Below are positions 54,216-62,869 of a stretch of 64,000 nt of DNA, piece after piece (position 1 is the stretch's first letter; every line of letters begins with the position of its first letter). A model generated the notes under the pieces. That model ran no database searches. It was not told the origin of the DNA and was given only the letters and a program-made list of their open reading frames with translations. Made by a program: the position numbers and the translations under genes. This DNA comes from Spirochaetales bacterium (lineage in GTDB: Bacteria > Spirochaetota > Spirochaetia > JABEVK01), in the NCBI GenBank assembly GCA_947478845.1, contig CANJXC010000002.1, positions 62,001-126,000 of the forward strand, in the 5' to 3' direction.

Positions 54216-55208
54216 ATGAAAACCCAGATTTTGAAGAAAGAACAGACCAAAGAGGCCGCCTCGCTTATTCGAAAGGGTGGACTGGTCGTTTTTCCAACCG
54301 AGACGGTCTATGGTCTTGGCGCATCGGCGTTCAACCCAACGGCCTGTGCCCGTATTTTTTCGGCCAAGGGTAGGCCTTCGGATAACCCCCTCATTGTGCA
54401 TATCGCCTCCGAGGAACAGTTGGTGCAGGTGGTGGGCGAGGTTCCGGAAGTCGCCCGGGTGTTGATGGCGGCATTCTGGCCAGGTCCGCTGTCGCTGATT
54501 CTTCCACGAAACAACGAATTGCCCGAAATCGTCACTGCCGGGCAGTCCACTGTGGCGGTCCGTTGGCCCCGTAGTGCTCAGGCCCAAGGCTTCCTGCTTG
54601 AGTGCGGACAGGGCGTCGCGGCACCTTCGGCCAACGTGAGCGGAGCCCCGAGCCCCACCACCTTCGATATGGCCAAGGGTGCCATGCTTGGCCGTGTAGA
54701 CGGCATACTCATGGGCGAGGATGCCGAAGAGGGTCTGGAATCGACCATTGTGGGTTTTGAAGACGGTAAAGCACGGGTTCTACGGCCTGGCAGCGTCACC
54801 ATCGAGCAACTGGCCAAGGTACTGTCGGTTAAGGTGGAATCGCTGGTTTATCTCGCCCCGACCGAGGGCAGACCCCTATCGCCGGGCTTGAAGTATGCCC
54901 ACTACAAGCCAGCGGCGGAAGTGAGGCTGTTTCGAAGTGTGGCCGAACTTCCCCTTCTGGCCGAAAGCGCAGAAAAAGTGGGTGTTCTTCTGCTTGCCTC
55001 AGCTTTAAACCGGCAACCTGAAGGCTGGACCGTAGTGCAGTTTAAAGACCTGAAGTCCTACGCCAAAGGGCTGTATGCCTCGTTTTTCGACTTCGACCGA
55101 ATTGGCTGTACTGTGATCTGGGCTCAGTTTCCACCGGCGGAAGGTTTGGGTACGGCTTTGGCCAATCGGCTCACCAAAGCAGCCTCCGGGGTTACTCCAG
55201 CCAAATAA
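54216..55208 (+). CDS. sua5: L-threonylcarbamoyladenylate synthase, Sua5 type
   Basis: A 330-residue protein that makes threonylcarbamoyl-AMP for the t6A37 tRNA modification. The YrdC domain (residues 1-205) has 'GGLVVFPTETVYGLGA', 'IFSAKGRPSDNPLIVHI', 'FWPGPLSLIL' and 'APSANVSGAPSPTT'. 'LSPGLKYAHYKPAAEV' starts the C-terminal Sua5 domain, which makes it the long form, not TsaC. GGAG lies five bases before the ATG at 54216. Its 3' end overlaps the convergent pgeF gene by 17 nt. Confidence 0.94.
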   Translation: MKTQILKKEQTKEAASLIRKGGLVVFPTETVYGLGASAFNPTACARIFSAKGRPSDNPLIVHIASEEQLVQVVGEVPEVARVLMAAFWPGPLSLILPRNNELPEIVTAGQSTVAVRWPRSAQAQGFLLECGQGVAAPSANVSGAPSPTTFDMAKGAMLGRVDGILMGEDAEEGLESTIVGFEDGKARVLRPGSVTIEQLAKVLSVKVESLVYLAPTEGRPLSPGLKYAHYKPAAEVRLFRSVAELPLLAESAEKVGVLLLASALNRQPEGWTVVQFKDLKSYAKGLYASFFDFDRIGCTVIWAQFPPAEGLGTALANRLTKAASGVTPAK

Positions 55209-55923
55209 AGCTGCCGAACCTGCCACAGGGAGCTTCGCGCCGATGGCTAAAAAACAAGTCCTCTCGGCCGGTGTTCCAGGGAGCCTGATGTACCTCTCCC
55301 ACCCCTAACAGCCTAAGTTGGCGCGCTGCGGCTTCCGAGAGGTCAAACCTCCAGTGCCCGGGCCCGTCGGCCGTAAAATCCTGCCGATGTTGGTTGTCTT
55401 TCCGTACGAAGGCGCTCCAGACCTCGTCGCCTACCTGATAGTCGGCTTGCCCGATGCCGGGGCCCACCCAAACGATGAGGTCTTCGGGCGCAACTCCCAT
55501 AGCCGCAACGCCATGCTCCAGAACTCCTTCCGCAAGCCCCCGCCAACCGGCATGAAAGGCTCCCACCACGGTGCCGGCCCTGTCGGTTGCCAAAACCGGT
55601 AGGCAGTCGGCCGTGAGGACAACCAGCGGCACGCCGCGAAGATGAGTGACGCAGCCGTCTGCGGTAGGCAATTCGGGGTCAAGGGGCCCCTCGGCGTGCA
55701 CCACCAAGGTTCCGTGAACCTGATGGAGCCACACCGGTTCCTGGGCCCACGCTTGGGAAGAAGCAAGAAGACGACGGTTTTGGCGCACCGAATCGGCCTC
55801 ATCGCCCACATGCAGGGCCAAGTTGAGGCTGGAGTAACTGGCGAGGCTGGTCCCTCCAGTACGGGTAGTCACCAGACTATGAACACTGGCTGGGGCGTTC
55901 CAAGCCGGATGAAGCAGGGTCAT
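55192..55923 (-). CDS. pgeF: PgeF/YfiH-type purine nucleoside phosphorylase (laccase-domain)
   Basis: A 243-residue multicopper-oxidase-like protein of the DUF152 family (once called polyphenol oxidase), linked to peptidoglycan editing and purine nucleoside cleavage. The zinc triad is visible: 'VWLHQVHG' (H), 'LTADCLPVL' (C) and 'FHAGWRGLAEGV' (H). The ATG overlaps the hflX stop by 4 nt. The 3' end runs 17 nt into the end of sua5 on the other strand. Confidence 0.92.
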   Translation of the reverse strand: MTLLHPAWNAPASVHSLVTTRTGGTSLASYSSLNLALHVGDEADSVRQNRRLLASSQAWAQEPVWLHQVHGTLVVHAEGPLDPELPTADGCVTHLRGVPLVVLTADCLPVLATDRAGTVVGAFHAGWRGLAEGVLEHGVAAMGVAPEDLIVWVGPGIGQADYQVGDEVWSAFVRKDNQHRQDFTADGPGHWRFDLSEAAARQLRLLGVGEVHQAPWNTGREDLFFSHRREAPCGRFGSFIWLE

Positions 55924-57176
55924 GTGGCGAACTCAAGCAGTGCGGCGGCCGCGGAAGGGGGTGCAACCGCCAGCACGTCGATGGCCGTCTCAGTGTAGGC
56001 TTCCGACAAAACCTGGGTGTGTTTGTAAAGGTATCCCAACAGGTCGCCCCGGTTGAGGGGCAAACGGTAAAGCACCGGACGCCGCAGCGTTTTGAGGGTT
56101 TCAGATAGTTTTGTTTTGAGGGCGTCCAGCCCATCACCGGTGCGCAGGCTCACAAACACCGCCTCGGGAAATTGAAGCTCTAGTCCGCGGCGCAGCACCT
56201 CGTTTTCCGCCAAGGCATCCATTTTGTTGAACACCAGCACCTGCGGCTTATCGCCGCAACCCAGGCTGGTCAGCACCTCGAGGGTGGTCAGTCGCTGAAC
56301 ATCCCAATCTTGATGGGAAGCATCCACCACGTGCACCAGAAAATCCGAAAAACGGGCTTCTTCCAGCGTGGATCGGAAGGCATCGATCAAGTGGTGCGGG
56401 AGTTTCTGGATGAAGCCTACCGTGTCGGTGAGCAGGATTTCCAGGCCTCCACCAAGGGCTGTGCGCCGCGTGGTTGGGTCGAGGGTGGCAAACAGCTTGT
56501 CTTCCTGCAAAACGCCGGCGTCGGTGAGGGTGTTCAGGAGGGTCGACTTGCCCGCGTTGGTGTAACCCACGATGCTCACCACAGGGAGGGAATTGCCTTC
56601 GCGCTTGCTGCGGGTGCGGTCGCGGTGGCGACGTACTTTGTCGAGCTCTTCTTTCAGTTTATCGATTTTATCGAAGATGACCCGGCGGTCGAGCTCGAGC
56701 TGCATTTCGCCGCCACCCCGGTTGCCTCGGGCTCCACCGCGCTGCCGGCTTAAGTTGGTGTAACTGCGGGCCAAACGCGGCAGGCTGTACTGCATGCGGG
56801 CCAGCCCTACCTGAAGCACAGCCTCTCGGGTGAAGGCGCGTTCGCTGAAGATTTCCAGAATCACTTCCTGACGGTCGATGACCGTGAGGCCCGAGAGCTC
56901 CTCCCAGTTGCGCTGCTGGCTGGGCGAGAGGTCGTCGTCAAAAATCACCAGCGTGGCCCCGAAGTCGAGCGCCGCGGCAACAATTTCCTCGGCCTTGCCT
57001 GAGCCCACCAACAGCCGTGGGTGCGGCTCGCGGTGCTTCACCACCAGACCCCTGCTTTCGACGATTCCCAGCGTGTTAACCAGCCCCCTCAATTCGCCGA
57101 GGTGCGACTGCGCTGTGTAATCCGAGAGTCCTGGGGGCTGCAGAGTCACCAAGACGGCTTTGAGGGCATCATCCAT
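55920..57176 (-). CDS. hflX: GTPase HflX
   Basis: A 418-residue ribosome-associated GTPase that splits stalled ribosomes under stress. The N-terminal HflX domain ends in the glycine-rich linker 'RQRGGARGNRGGGEMQLE'; a coiled stretch follows; then the G domain with 'VSIVGYTNAGKSTLLNTL' (G1), 'DTVGFIQKLPHHLI' (G3) and 'VFNKMDAL' (G4). A C-terminal domain completes it. Coupled to pgeF downstream. Confidence 0.96.
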   Translation of the reverse strand: MDDALKAVLVTLQPPGLSDYTAQSHLGELRGLVNTLGIVESRGLVVKHREPHPRLLVGSGKAEEIVAAALDFGATLVIFDDDLSPSQQRNWEELSGLTVIDRQEVILEIFSERAFTREAVLQVGLARMQYSLPRLARSYTNLSRQRGGARGNRGGGEMQLELDRRVIFDKIDKLKEELDKVRRHRDRTRSKREGNSLPVVSIVGYTNAGKSTLLNTLTDAGVLQEDKLFATLDPTTRRTALGGGLEILLTDTVGFIQKLPHHLIDAFRSTLEEARFSDFLVHVVDASHQDWDVQRLTTLEVLTSLGCGDKPQVLVFNKMDALAENEVLRRGLELQFPEAVFVSLRTGDGLDALKTKLSETLKTLRRPVLYRLPLNRGDLLGYLYKHTQVLSEAYTETAIDVLAVAPPSAAAALLEFAT

Positions 57177-57247
57177 GGCTCACTATGGGGCCCTAAGGGT
57201 GTGGGGGTCAACGGGCCTTGCCCTCGGGTTTGGGCCGGGGTAGGCGC

Positions 57248-57850
57248 CTAAGACAAGAGTCGGGTCAGCATCGCCAAGAGGCTGTTCTTCTCCTGAAGCC
57301 TGACCTTGGTTCGCTCGGTTCCCAAATGCGCCAAAAGCGAACTGCGAGTTTCAGGGGACAAGTTGTCAAACGACCTTGCTGGGCCTTCAGGAACGGTATT
57401 GCGGGCCCAAAAGGCCTGCATAGCTTGCCCGGAAAGCACGGTGAGCTCGGGGGTTCGCTCGATAAGGTGCCCAAGTTCCTTCCCCTTTGCATCGAAAAAC
57501 ACGTAGAGGGGGATGTGCACGTCCCCATCCTCGTGGGGGTAGAGCTGGCCGATGTCGCGGTTGTCGGGGTCCTTGGGAAGAATGTGCAACTTCAGTTTGC
57601 CGGTTTGGGCTTCGATTTTGGCAAACAGGGGCAGGTTTGCCACCACGTCGCCACACCAGTCGTGGGCCAACACCACCACGTCGGTGACGCCCTTCCAGGT
57701 TTCGATTTGCCTCATGTCGGTCTCTGTGAGCTCGTAGGCGGCATAGTTCGCTTCGATGGCCGGCCGGTTGACCTTCATGGTGTCGAGAAAGCCCGCGAAA
57801 TTGGTGCCGTGCGCAAAGGCTCGGGACAGTTGATCTGGTGTCATACGCAT
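57248..57850 (-). CDS. Thioredoxin-fold protein with a single active-site cysteine
   Basis: A 200-residue thioredoxin-family protein (Thioredoxin_9-like). The strand 'TDVVVLAHDWCGDVVANLP' ends in WCGDV, where relatives usually have a second cysteine after the D, so disulfide exchange would need another partner. 'VHIPLYVFFD' holds a cis-proline-like position. The start is uncertain: ATG 57850 is used, ATG 57844 or a TTG at 57886 are possible. It stands 71 bases from hflX on the same strand. Confidence 0.75.
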   Translation of the reverse strand: MRMTPDQLSRAFAHGTNFAGFLDTMKVNRPAIEANYAAYELTETDMRQIETWKGVTDVVVLAHDWCGDVVANLPLFAKIEAQTGKLKLHILPKDPDNRDIGQLYPHEDGDVHIPLYVFFDAKGKELGHLIERTPELTVLSGQAMQAFWARNTVPEGPARSFDNLSPETRSSLLAHLGTERTKVRLQEKNSLLAMLTRLLS

Positions 57851-57938
57851 GAGTGCGAAGCTACGCCTTTTTGGCAGGGGCGTCAAACCGCTGGAAGCGA
57901 CGGGTACTTCCGGCTAAATTGGAAGCCGAGGAGCCGCC

Positions 57939-59723
57939 ATGTACCTAGCCGAGTTGTTCGAACACCCACTGAAGTCTGGCCGGGGCAACCTTGTCACCAC
58001 GGCGCAGGTAAGGCCGGAAGGGTTGGCGCACGACCGGCGTTTTTTGGCCCACACCGCCGATGGCACCTTTATGAGCGGACGCAGTCATCCTCGGCTGGTG
58101 CAGGTGTCTGCTGATTGGAATGGCCAACGTTTGATTCTCCGCGCGCCGGGACAGGAAGAGCTAATAGTACTACCGCACAGGGAAGTTCCCGCCTCGGTGG
58201 CCGTTTGGAAAGACCGCTTCACAGCTTGGGACCAGGGAAACAAAGCCTCAGCTTGGTTGTCCTTTTTTTTGCAAGACGAGGTCCGCCTCGCTTGGCTGGG
58301 CGAGAGTCAGCGGCAACTACGCTGGGACCACGATCGGCGGGTCACCTTTGCCGACGCGGCGCCCCTGCTGGCCATTTCGCATGCCAGTCTAGACGACCTG
58401 TCGCGGCGGGTTGGCCAAGCCCTTTCGATGCGGCGCTTCAGGCCAAATCTCGTGCTAGCCGGGCTTCAACCTTTTGAAGAGGACCGATGGCGTCGTTTTC
58501 GCGTAGGCGAGGTAGAGTTTCTCAACCTCGACGGTTGCAGCCGCTGCGAGTTCACCACCATCGACCCCGAAACCGCCGAGCGGCATCCGCTTGGTGAGCC
58601 GGTGAAGACTCTGGAGAGCTACCGCCAGGTCGATACAGGAATCTACTTCGGTATGAATCTGATGCCGATCAGCGGGGGTACCCTCCGGGTAGGTGATGAG
58701 GTTTCTGTTCTCGAGACGCGAAAAGGGCTCCAGTTCGCTGGGTTCACGGTTGTACAACCTTCCCAAAAGACCGCTAGTTACCAGGCTGTGCCGGGTGTCG
58801 AGCAGGAGTTTGTTCTCGTGTGCCGGTCCGTCAGGCAAGAGGCAAAGGACCTCAAGACCTTCGTCCTCGAACCTCGAGAGGGTCGTCCTACCCTCTGGCT
58901 AGCCGGACAATACCTGAAGATCCGCACTCCGGCAGGCGACCATCGTTGTTACACGATTTCGTCGGCGCCCGGGAACCGAACTCTGGAAATCACTGTGAAG
59001 CGCCTCGAGGGTGGGGTGGTCTCGAATTGGCTCCACCAAGAGCTAAGTCCGGGGTGCGAACTGGTCAGCGAAGGAATCGCCGGACGGTTCACGCTCGAAA
59101 ATCACCCCTGGAGCAGCCTTTTGTTTTTGGGGGCCGGTTCGGGAATGAGCCCAATGATGGCGATGGTGCGCGACGCGGCTGGTAAAGAACTCGACCTCGA
59201 TATCGCCTTGCATCAATCAGCTACCCGGGAGGAAGACCTCCTGTTTGTGGAGGAGCTTAAGGAGTTGCAACGCCAGGAACGGCCCCGCTTGTCGTTGGGA
59301 TTACGGGTCACCAGCCGGGAAAACCACCTAGACTATAACAGTCTGCTTCGGTTTTGCCCCGACCTACGTGACCGCCGGGCGTTTGTGTGCGGCCCCGACG
59401 GCTACCGCGCGAATGTGCGCGGCCTACTGGCAGACGCTGGGCTGAAACTCGACCGGCGTTACCACGAGGAGCTCTACGGCGAAGCGGCTCTCGAAGTGCC
59501 GCAAAGTCTCGAGCCTGGACTTGTCACCTTTTTGCAAACCGGCAAGACGGTGACCTCCGACGGCGCGACGACGGTGCTCCAGTTGGCGGAAAGAGCCGGA
59601 ATCACGATAGCTTCCTCGTGCCGATCAGGCGACTGCGGCACCTGCCGCGTGCAAGGGCAACAAGGGGAGTGGTTACTCGCGTGCCACTTCTTTCCCCAAG
59701 GGGACGCGAGCTACAACCTGTAG
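57939..59723 (+). CDS. MOSC domain + FAD/NAD reductase + 2Fe-2S ferredoxin fusion
   Basis: A 594-residue three-part protein. Residues 1-265 are MOSC_N plus MOSC, with 'LDGCSRCEFTTIDPET' and 'EPVKTLESYR', the pattern of mARC/YcbX molybdenum-cofactor enzymes (the Mo-binding cysteine is near residue 200). Residues about 285-495 are a ferredoxin-reductase module ('YLKIRTPAGDHRCYTISS' for FAD, 'LFLGAGSGMSPMMAM' for NAD(P)). Residues about 505-594 are a plant-type 2Fe-2S domain ('CRSGDCGTCRVQG' and a final C). It could pass electrons from NAD(P)H to a Mo centre that reduces N-hydroxylated compounds, all in one chain. Confidence 0.88.
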   Translation: MYLAELFEHPLKSGRGNLVTTAQVRPEGLAHDRRFLAHTADGTFMSGRSHPRLVQVSADWNGQRLILRAPGQEELIVLPHREVPASVAVWKDRFTAWDQGNKASAWLSFFLQDEVRLAWLGESQRQLRWDHDRRVTFADAAPLLAISHASLDDLSRRVGQALSMRRFRPNLVLAGLQPFEEDRWRRFRVGEVEFLNLDGCSRCEFTTIDPETAERHPLGEPVKTLESYRQVDTGIYFGMNLMPISGGTLRVGDEVSVLETRKGLQFAGFTVVQPSQKTASYQAVPGVEQEFVLVCRSVRQEAKDLKTFVLEPREGRPTLWLAGQYLKIRTPAGDHRCYTISSAPGNRTLEITVKRLEGGVVSNWLHQELSPGCELVSEGIAGRFTLENHPWSSLLFLGAGSGMSPMMAMVRDAAGKELDLDIALHQSATREEDLLFVEELKELQRQERPRLSLGLRVTSRENHLDYNSLLRFCPDLRDRRAFVCGPDGYRANVRGLLADAGLKLDRRYHEELYGEAALEVPQSLEPGLVTFLQTGKTVTSDGATTVLQLAERAGITIASSCRSGDCGTCRVQGQQGEWLLACHFFPQGDASYNL

Positions 59724-60160
59724 GAGATGCTGGTTTCTCCAGAGGGGTTGGCGGCGAAAGTGCCTGAGGAGCTCAGCGTGATACCGTACCCACCTTGCAG
59801 GTCGATGGCGATGCGTCCACCGAGGACGAGCTCCAAACCGATTCCCCCTCCAAAGGTAGCAGATACATCAGTTTGCCAAAATGCTGCCCCTCCAAAGTAG
59901 CCGAAGAATCGCGTGAACTCCGAGTCGTTGATCAGCCACAAGCCATTGAGGCCCAAATTTAGCAAGCCTACACCCGTAGGTGGCAAAAAGTTGATTTGTA
60001 ACCCTAGCGGACCGTCCCACCACCGGTACAGAAAACCGGTACCAGAAATGAAACCCGCGCCCAAGCCGTAGTATTGAGTGGGGGCCGGGGGTGCAGTCTG
60101 CTGAGACCAAGACGTACCGGCCACAAGGATGAGCACCAGGGCAAAAAGGCAACTTTTCAT
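59711..60160 (-). CDS. Small secreted beta-barrel-like protein
   Basis: A 149-residue protein with a clear signal peptide (CLFALVLILVAGTSWSQQ, cleavage near residue 19). The mature part is glycine- and aromatic-rich with alternating strands ('LGLQINFLPPTGVGLLNLGL', 'FFGYFGGAAFW', 'IGLELVLGGRIAIDLQGGYG'), as in small outer-membrane barrels. The ATG at 60160 is used because the longer frame has no membrane logic. Its 3' end overlaps the end of the MOSC fusion gene by 13 nt. Function unknown. Confidence 0.8.
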   Translation of the reverse strand: MKSCLFALVLILVAGTSWSQQTAPPAPTQYYGLGAGFISGTGFLYRWWDGPLGLQINFLPPTGVGLLNLGLNGLWLINDSEFTRFFGYFGGAAFWQTDVSATFGGGIGLELVLGGRIAIDLQGGYGITLSSSGTFAANPSGETSISYRL

Positions 60161-60281
60161 ACCCCAATTATACTGCGAAGCTTGAAGACCTGCAAATTGT
60201 TTCTCCTGTTTGAAGCAGAACACGCGGCCCGCCTGTGTCTCCTTTTGAACATCCGGCCGGATGAACAAAAAAGGAGAACCT

Positions 60282-60878
60282 ATGAAACGAATCGTCTTGT
60301 GGGCAGGGCTAACCCTGCTAGCGCTGCACGGCAGCTGGGCCATCGCCTGGCCTGTTCCCATTCCCGGTGGTGAGCTCGGCGAAAAAGAACTGAACGCTAT
60401 CGAAGGCGAAGCCCTCTACCTGGGGGTTGACCGGGAAAGTGGTACCATGAACGTTACCTCCATCGTTCCCGGCGACTACAGCCGTATCGAGTGCTACACC
60501 GTGGGAGCGACCACCAACGTCGTGCGAAACATCGATGCCCCCTTGCCGAAAAATGCCTTGGTGAACACGAATCGGGAAATTGTGGCCAGCAACGGGGTCA
60601 AATATAACCCGACGCAATTGGCCCCTGGTACCTACACGTTGTCGACAACCTCGAGCAACGTGGCAGGGCAAGGACCAGGAATCAAGATTGACGTGACCCA
60701 AGTTGTGACCAACAGCAGGGGCCAAACAGCCATTTCCAACGACTTCTATATCCACGGAATTCAATACACGAACACGAATGGCTGCGTGGGGGTCATGAAT
60801 AACTCCATGGCCAGAGTGATGACGACCTACCTCAATGCTGTGGGACCAAAGGTGGTCCAGGTTTCCGGTAGGCGCTGA
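60282..60878 (+). CDS. Secreted protein with leader-like motif and L,D-transpeptidase-like HG/GC site
   Basis: A 198-residue exported protein. Residues 1-22 form a signal peptide. Residues 31-43 read 'ELGEKELNAIEGE', very like a double-glycine bacteriocin leader (ELxxxELxxIxGG) but ending in GE. The C-terminal part has 'LAPGTYTL' and 'DFYIHGIQYTNTNGCVGVMN' with H158 and C168, the arrangement found in YkuD/Tlde1-type enzymes that act on peptidoglycan. Both readings are pattern matches only. AGGAG precedes the ATG at 60282. It heads a four-gene run that includes a C39 peptidase. Confidence 0.78.
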   Translation: MKRIVLWAGLTLLALHGSWAIAWPVPIPGGELGEKELNAIEGEALYLGVDRESGTMNVTSIVPGDYSRIECYTVGATTNVVRNIDAPLPKNALVNTNREIVASNGVKYNPTQLAPGTYTLSTTSSNVAGQGPGIKIDVTQVVTNSRGQTAISNDFYIHGIQYTNTNGCVGVMNNSMARVMTTYLNAVGPKVVQVSGRR

Positions 60879-60924
60879 CAAAAGGGTCCCGGCGACTACG
60901 CCGGGACCAACTTCAGGAGGAGTC

Positions 60925-61692
60925 ATGAAAATCTGTTTATTTTTGGGAGCCTTGATAGGGCTCTCGGTCTTGAGCATCAACTGTTCTGCGGCTTCAGTGC
61001 TTCAGATTCAGATCGAGCATCTGTCTTGGGGGAATGGGTGGAACACTGCTGTCCAGGAGTTTCGAGTCTCCACGGGGGCCGACGGTATGATCCGCGAGAT
61101 CAGTTTCACCATGCAGGGAGGACGCCTTCCAGAACAGAAGCTCTTCGTCAAGCGCTCTGGACGCGAGGTAGGTTGGTCCTGGAATCAGCCCGGCCTGGGA
61201 AAGCATACGTTTTTTCTTCAAAAAACCGAAAAAGCCTGGGAAGGTACAGCTAGTTTTACCAGTTCGGTTAGGCCATCGGAATCGCACAGCCGGCCTATAC
61301 GCTTGATCTGGGGCCCTTTGCCCGCCCGACCTTGGGCCGATGAGCAGCGGGTCGCGTCTGTGAATGGGAAGCACTATTGGGAACAGCGGGTGGTACCCGA
61401 TACGCAAACCCAGTGGACCGATATCTATGAGTACACGGGTGGAGAACTCCTTGAGCACTACCGCGACCAAATCAACGCCCGTTTTGTCTTCCACCGCAAC
61501 GCGAAGGTGGTTTCCGTGGAACGGCTCGAGCAGCCCGACGACGGCGGTTGGACCAAACAGGGTTGGGCCACCTTGAAAGGTTCCTCACTGGCGACAAAAA
61601 ACCCCGCTATTGATGCCCTAAACTGGAAAATCCTGAACAGCGTCCTGCCCGAGCCGGTCTTCCTTCCCTTTCTGCTGGAGCTCGGTCTGTGA
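60925..61692 (+). CDS. Uncharacterised secreted protein
   Basis: A 255-residue protein with a signal peptide ('ICLFLGALIGLSVLSINCSA', cleavage near 'SAAS'; the cysteine at about residue 20 could make it a lipoprotein). The mature part is rich in tryptophan and beta strands ('HLSWGNGWNTAVQEF', 'REVGWSWNQPGLGKHTFFL'). I recognise no domain. AGGAGG precedes the ATG. It overlaps the C39 peptidase gene by 4 nt (GTGA). Confidence 0.8.
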   Translation: MKICLFLGALIGLSVLSINCSAASVLQIQIEHLSWGNGWNTAVQEFRVSTGADGMIREISFTMQGGRLPEQKLFVKRSGREVGWSWNQPGLGKHTFFLQKTEKAWEGTASFTSSVRPSESHSRPIRLIWGPLPARPWADEQRVASVNGKHYWEQRVVPDTQTQWTDIYEYTGGELLEHYRDQINARFVFHRNAKVVSVERLEQPDDGGWTKQGWATLKGSSLATKNPAIDALNWKILNSVLPEPVFLPFLLELGL

Positions 61693-62240
61693 TAGGCGTT
61701 GACTTGGCCAGCGTGCAAAGTCGCGAGTCTCTGCGGTTCGAGGCCGTTCATGAACAGGCATTCGATTCCTCGTGCGGGTATGCCTCGGTGGCTTCGCTTC
61801 TTGACCTCTATTGGAACCAAAAGACTTCTGAGCTTGATCTTCTTGCAGGGGAACCCGGTCGAGCCGGAAACCGCGCGCTCAGCTTGGCGCAGGCTCGCCG
61901 GTTACTGGAGCGCTCGGGCTTCGAAGCGAGGGGGTACCGCATGGATTTCCAGCAGCTAGCGGGAGTAGCCGGCCTGTATGCTCCTGTCTTGGTCCATTTT
62001 GACCGACCCCAAAATCACTTTGCGCTTTTGCTGGGCGTGGCCGGCGACAGGGTCGTAACTGCCGACCCGGCCCGCGGTGTCGAAGTGCTCTCTAGCAAGC
62101 AGTTTCAAGCCCGCTGGTCGGGGGTCGCACTGTTTGTGGCCAAGGGCGACGCCGTTCGGAATCTGGTTCGTCTCGAAACGGTCGTGGATGGGGCCCTGGC
62201 ACGTCACAGACTCCTAGCCCGTGTTGCCAGCTTACCATGA
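61689..62240 (+). CDS. C39-family cysteine peptidase
   Basis: A 183-residue papain-like peptidase of the C39 family, the group that cleaves after double-glycine leaders. The catalytic set is intact: 'FDSSCGYASVASLLDLYW' (C with preceding Q/S region), 'RPQNHFALLLGV' (H) and 'VTADPARGVE' (D). There is no ABC transporter fused to it and no clear signal peptide. It starts at a GTG overlapping the upstream stop and ends with an ATGA overlap into the next gene, so the four genes are tightly coupled. A substrate with a leader-like motif is encoded at 60282. Confidence 0.85.
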   Translation: MIGVDLASVQSRESLRFEAVHEQAFDSSCGYASVASLLDLYWNQKTSELDLLAGEPGRAGNRALSLAQARRLLERSGFEARGYRMDFQQLAGVAGLYAPVLVHFDRPQNHFALLLGVAGDRVVTADPARGVEVLSSKQFQARWSGVALFVAKGDAVRNLVRLETVVDGALARHRLLARVASLP

Positions 62241-62869
62241 GGTTTCTGTGGCTGTTTGGCGCCTTTTCTTTGGCGCTTGTCGTTGCTTCTCAGGAGCACC
62301 AGAGGATTTCAGCTGCTAAGCCAACTAGTCAAGCGGTTCAGGTTGCGGGGGAATGGGCGTGGTTGGTTACGCCCCAAGGTGTCTTGTTCGGGAACCTTGG
62401 GAGCCGCATTTCTTGGGACCTGCAGGACACCGTGGAAGTCGCGGCAAGGCATGACTGGTTGAATCCATCGCCATGGCTTTTTAAGTTCACAGGGCTTGGT
62501 ACACAGGATAACAGGAGGGTGCGTGGCTCGTTGGAATGGATCATTCCCGGTGGAGCCGCGCTGTCGCTGGGAACTTCTGTCATTCTTGACCCGGTTGTTC
62601 TATCGCTTGAAGGTACCTGGGAAGCGACGGCGCAGCCCGCACTTGCGGCAACGCTTTCGCTGGTTGAGGTTCTCAACGACCAGATCTCGTGGCAGTTGGC
62701 TGTCACCTCGCGGTTTATCCCTCTCGGTGAAGAGGCCTGGACCGGTTCGCTGGGGGTTCAATGGAGCGTCAGCTGGTTTTCCGGTCCGTGGAGCCTCGAA
62801 AGCGGCGTAGCGCTCTACCCCCGGATTTTCACCGGAAGCGGCGCGGCGACGGCCCGGCTCGACTGGTGA
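62237..62869 (+). CDS. Exported outer-membrane-like protein
   Basis: A 210-residue protein with a signal peptide ('FLWLFGAFSLALVVAS') and a mature part of amphipathic strands with aromatic ends ('LEWIIPGGAALSLGTSVIL', 'WQLAVTSRFIPL', 'SGVALYPRIF', final 'ARLDW'), typical of outer-membrane barrels that end in an aromatic residue. It is coupled to the C39 peptidase gene (ATGA). It may be the surface outlet or anchor of this small system. Confidence 0.8.
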   Translation: MRFLWLFGAFSLALVVASQEHQRISAAKPTSQAVQVAGEWAWLVTPQGVLFGNLGSRISWDLQDTVEVAARHDWLNPSPWLFKFTGLGTQDNRRVRGSLEWIIPGGAALSLGTSVILDPVVLSLEGTWEATAQPALAATLSLVEVLNDQISWQLAVTSRFIPLGEEAWTGSLGVQWSVSWFSGPWSLESGVALYPRIFTGSGAATARLDW

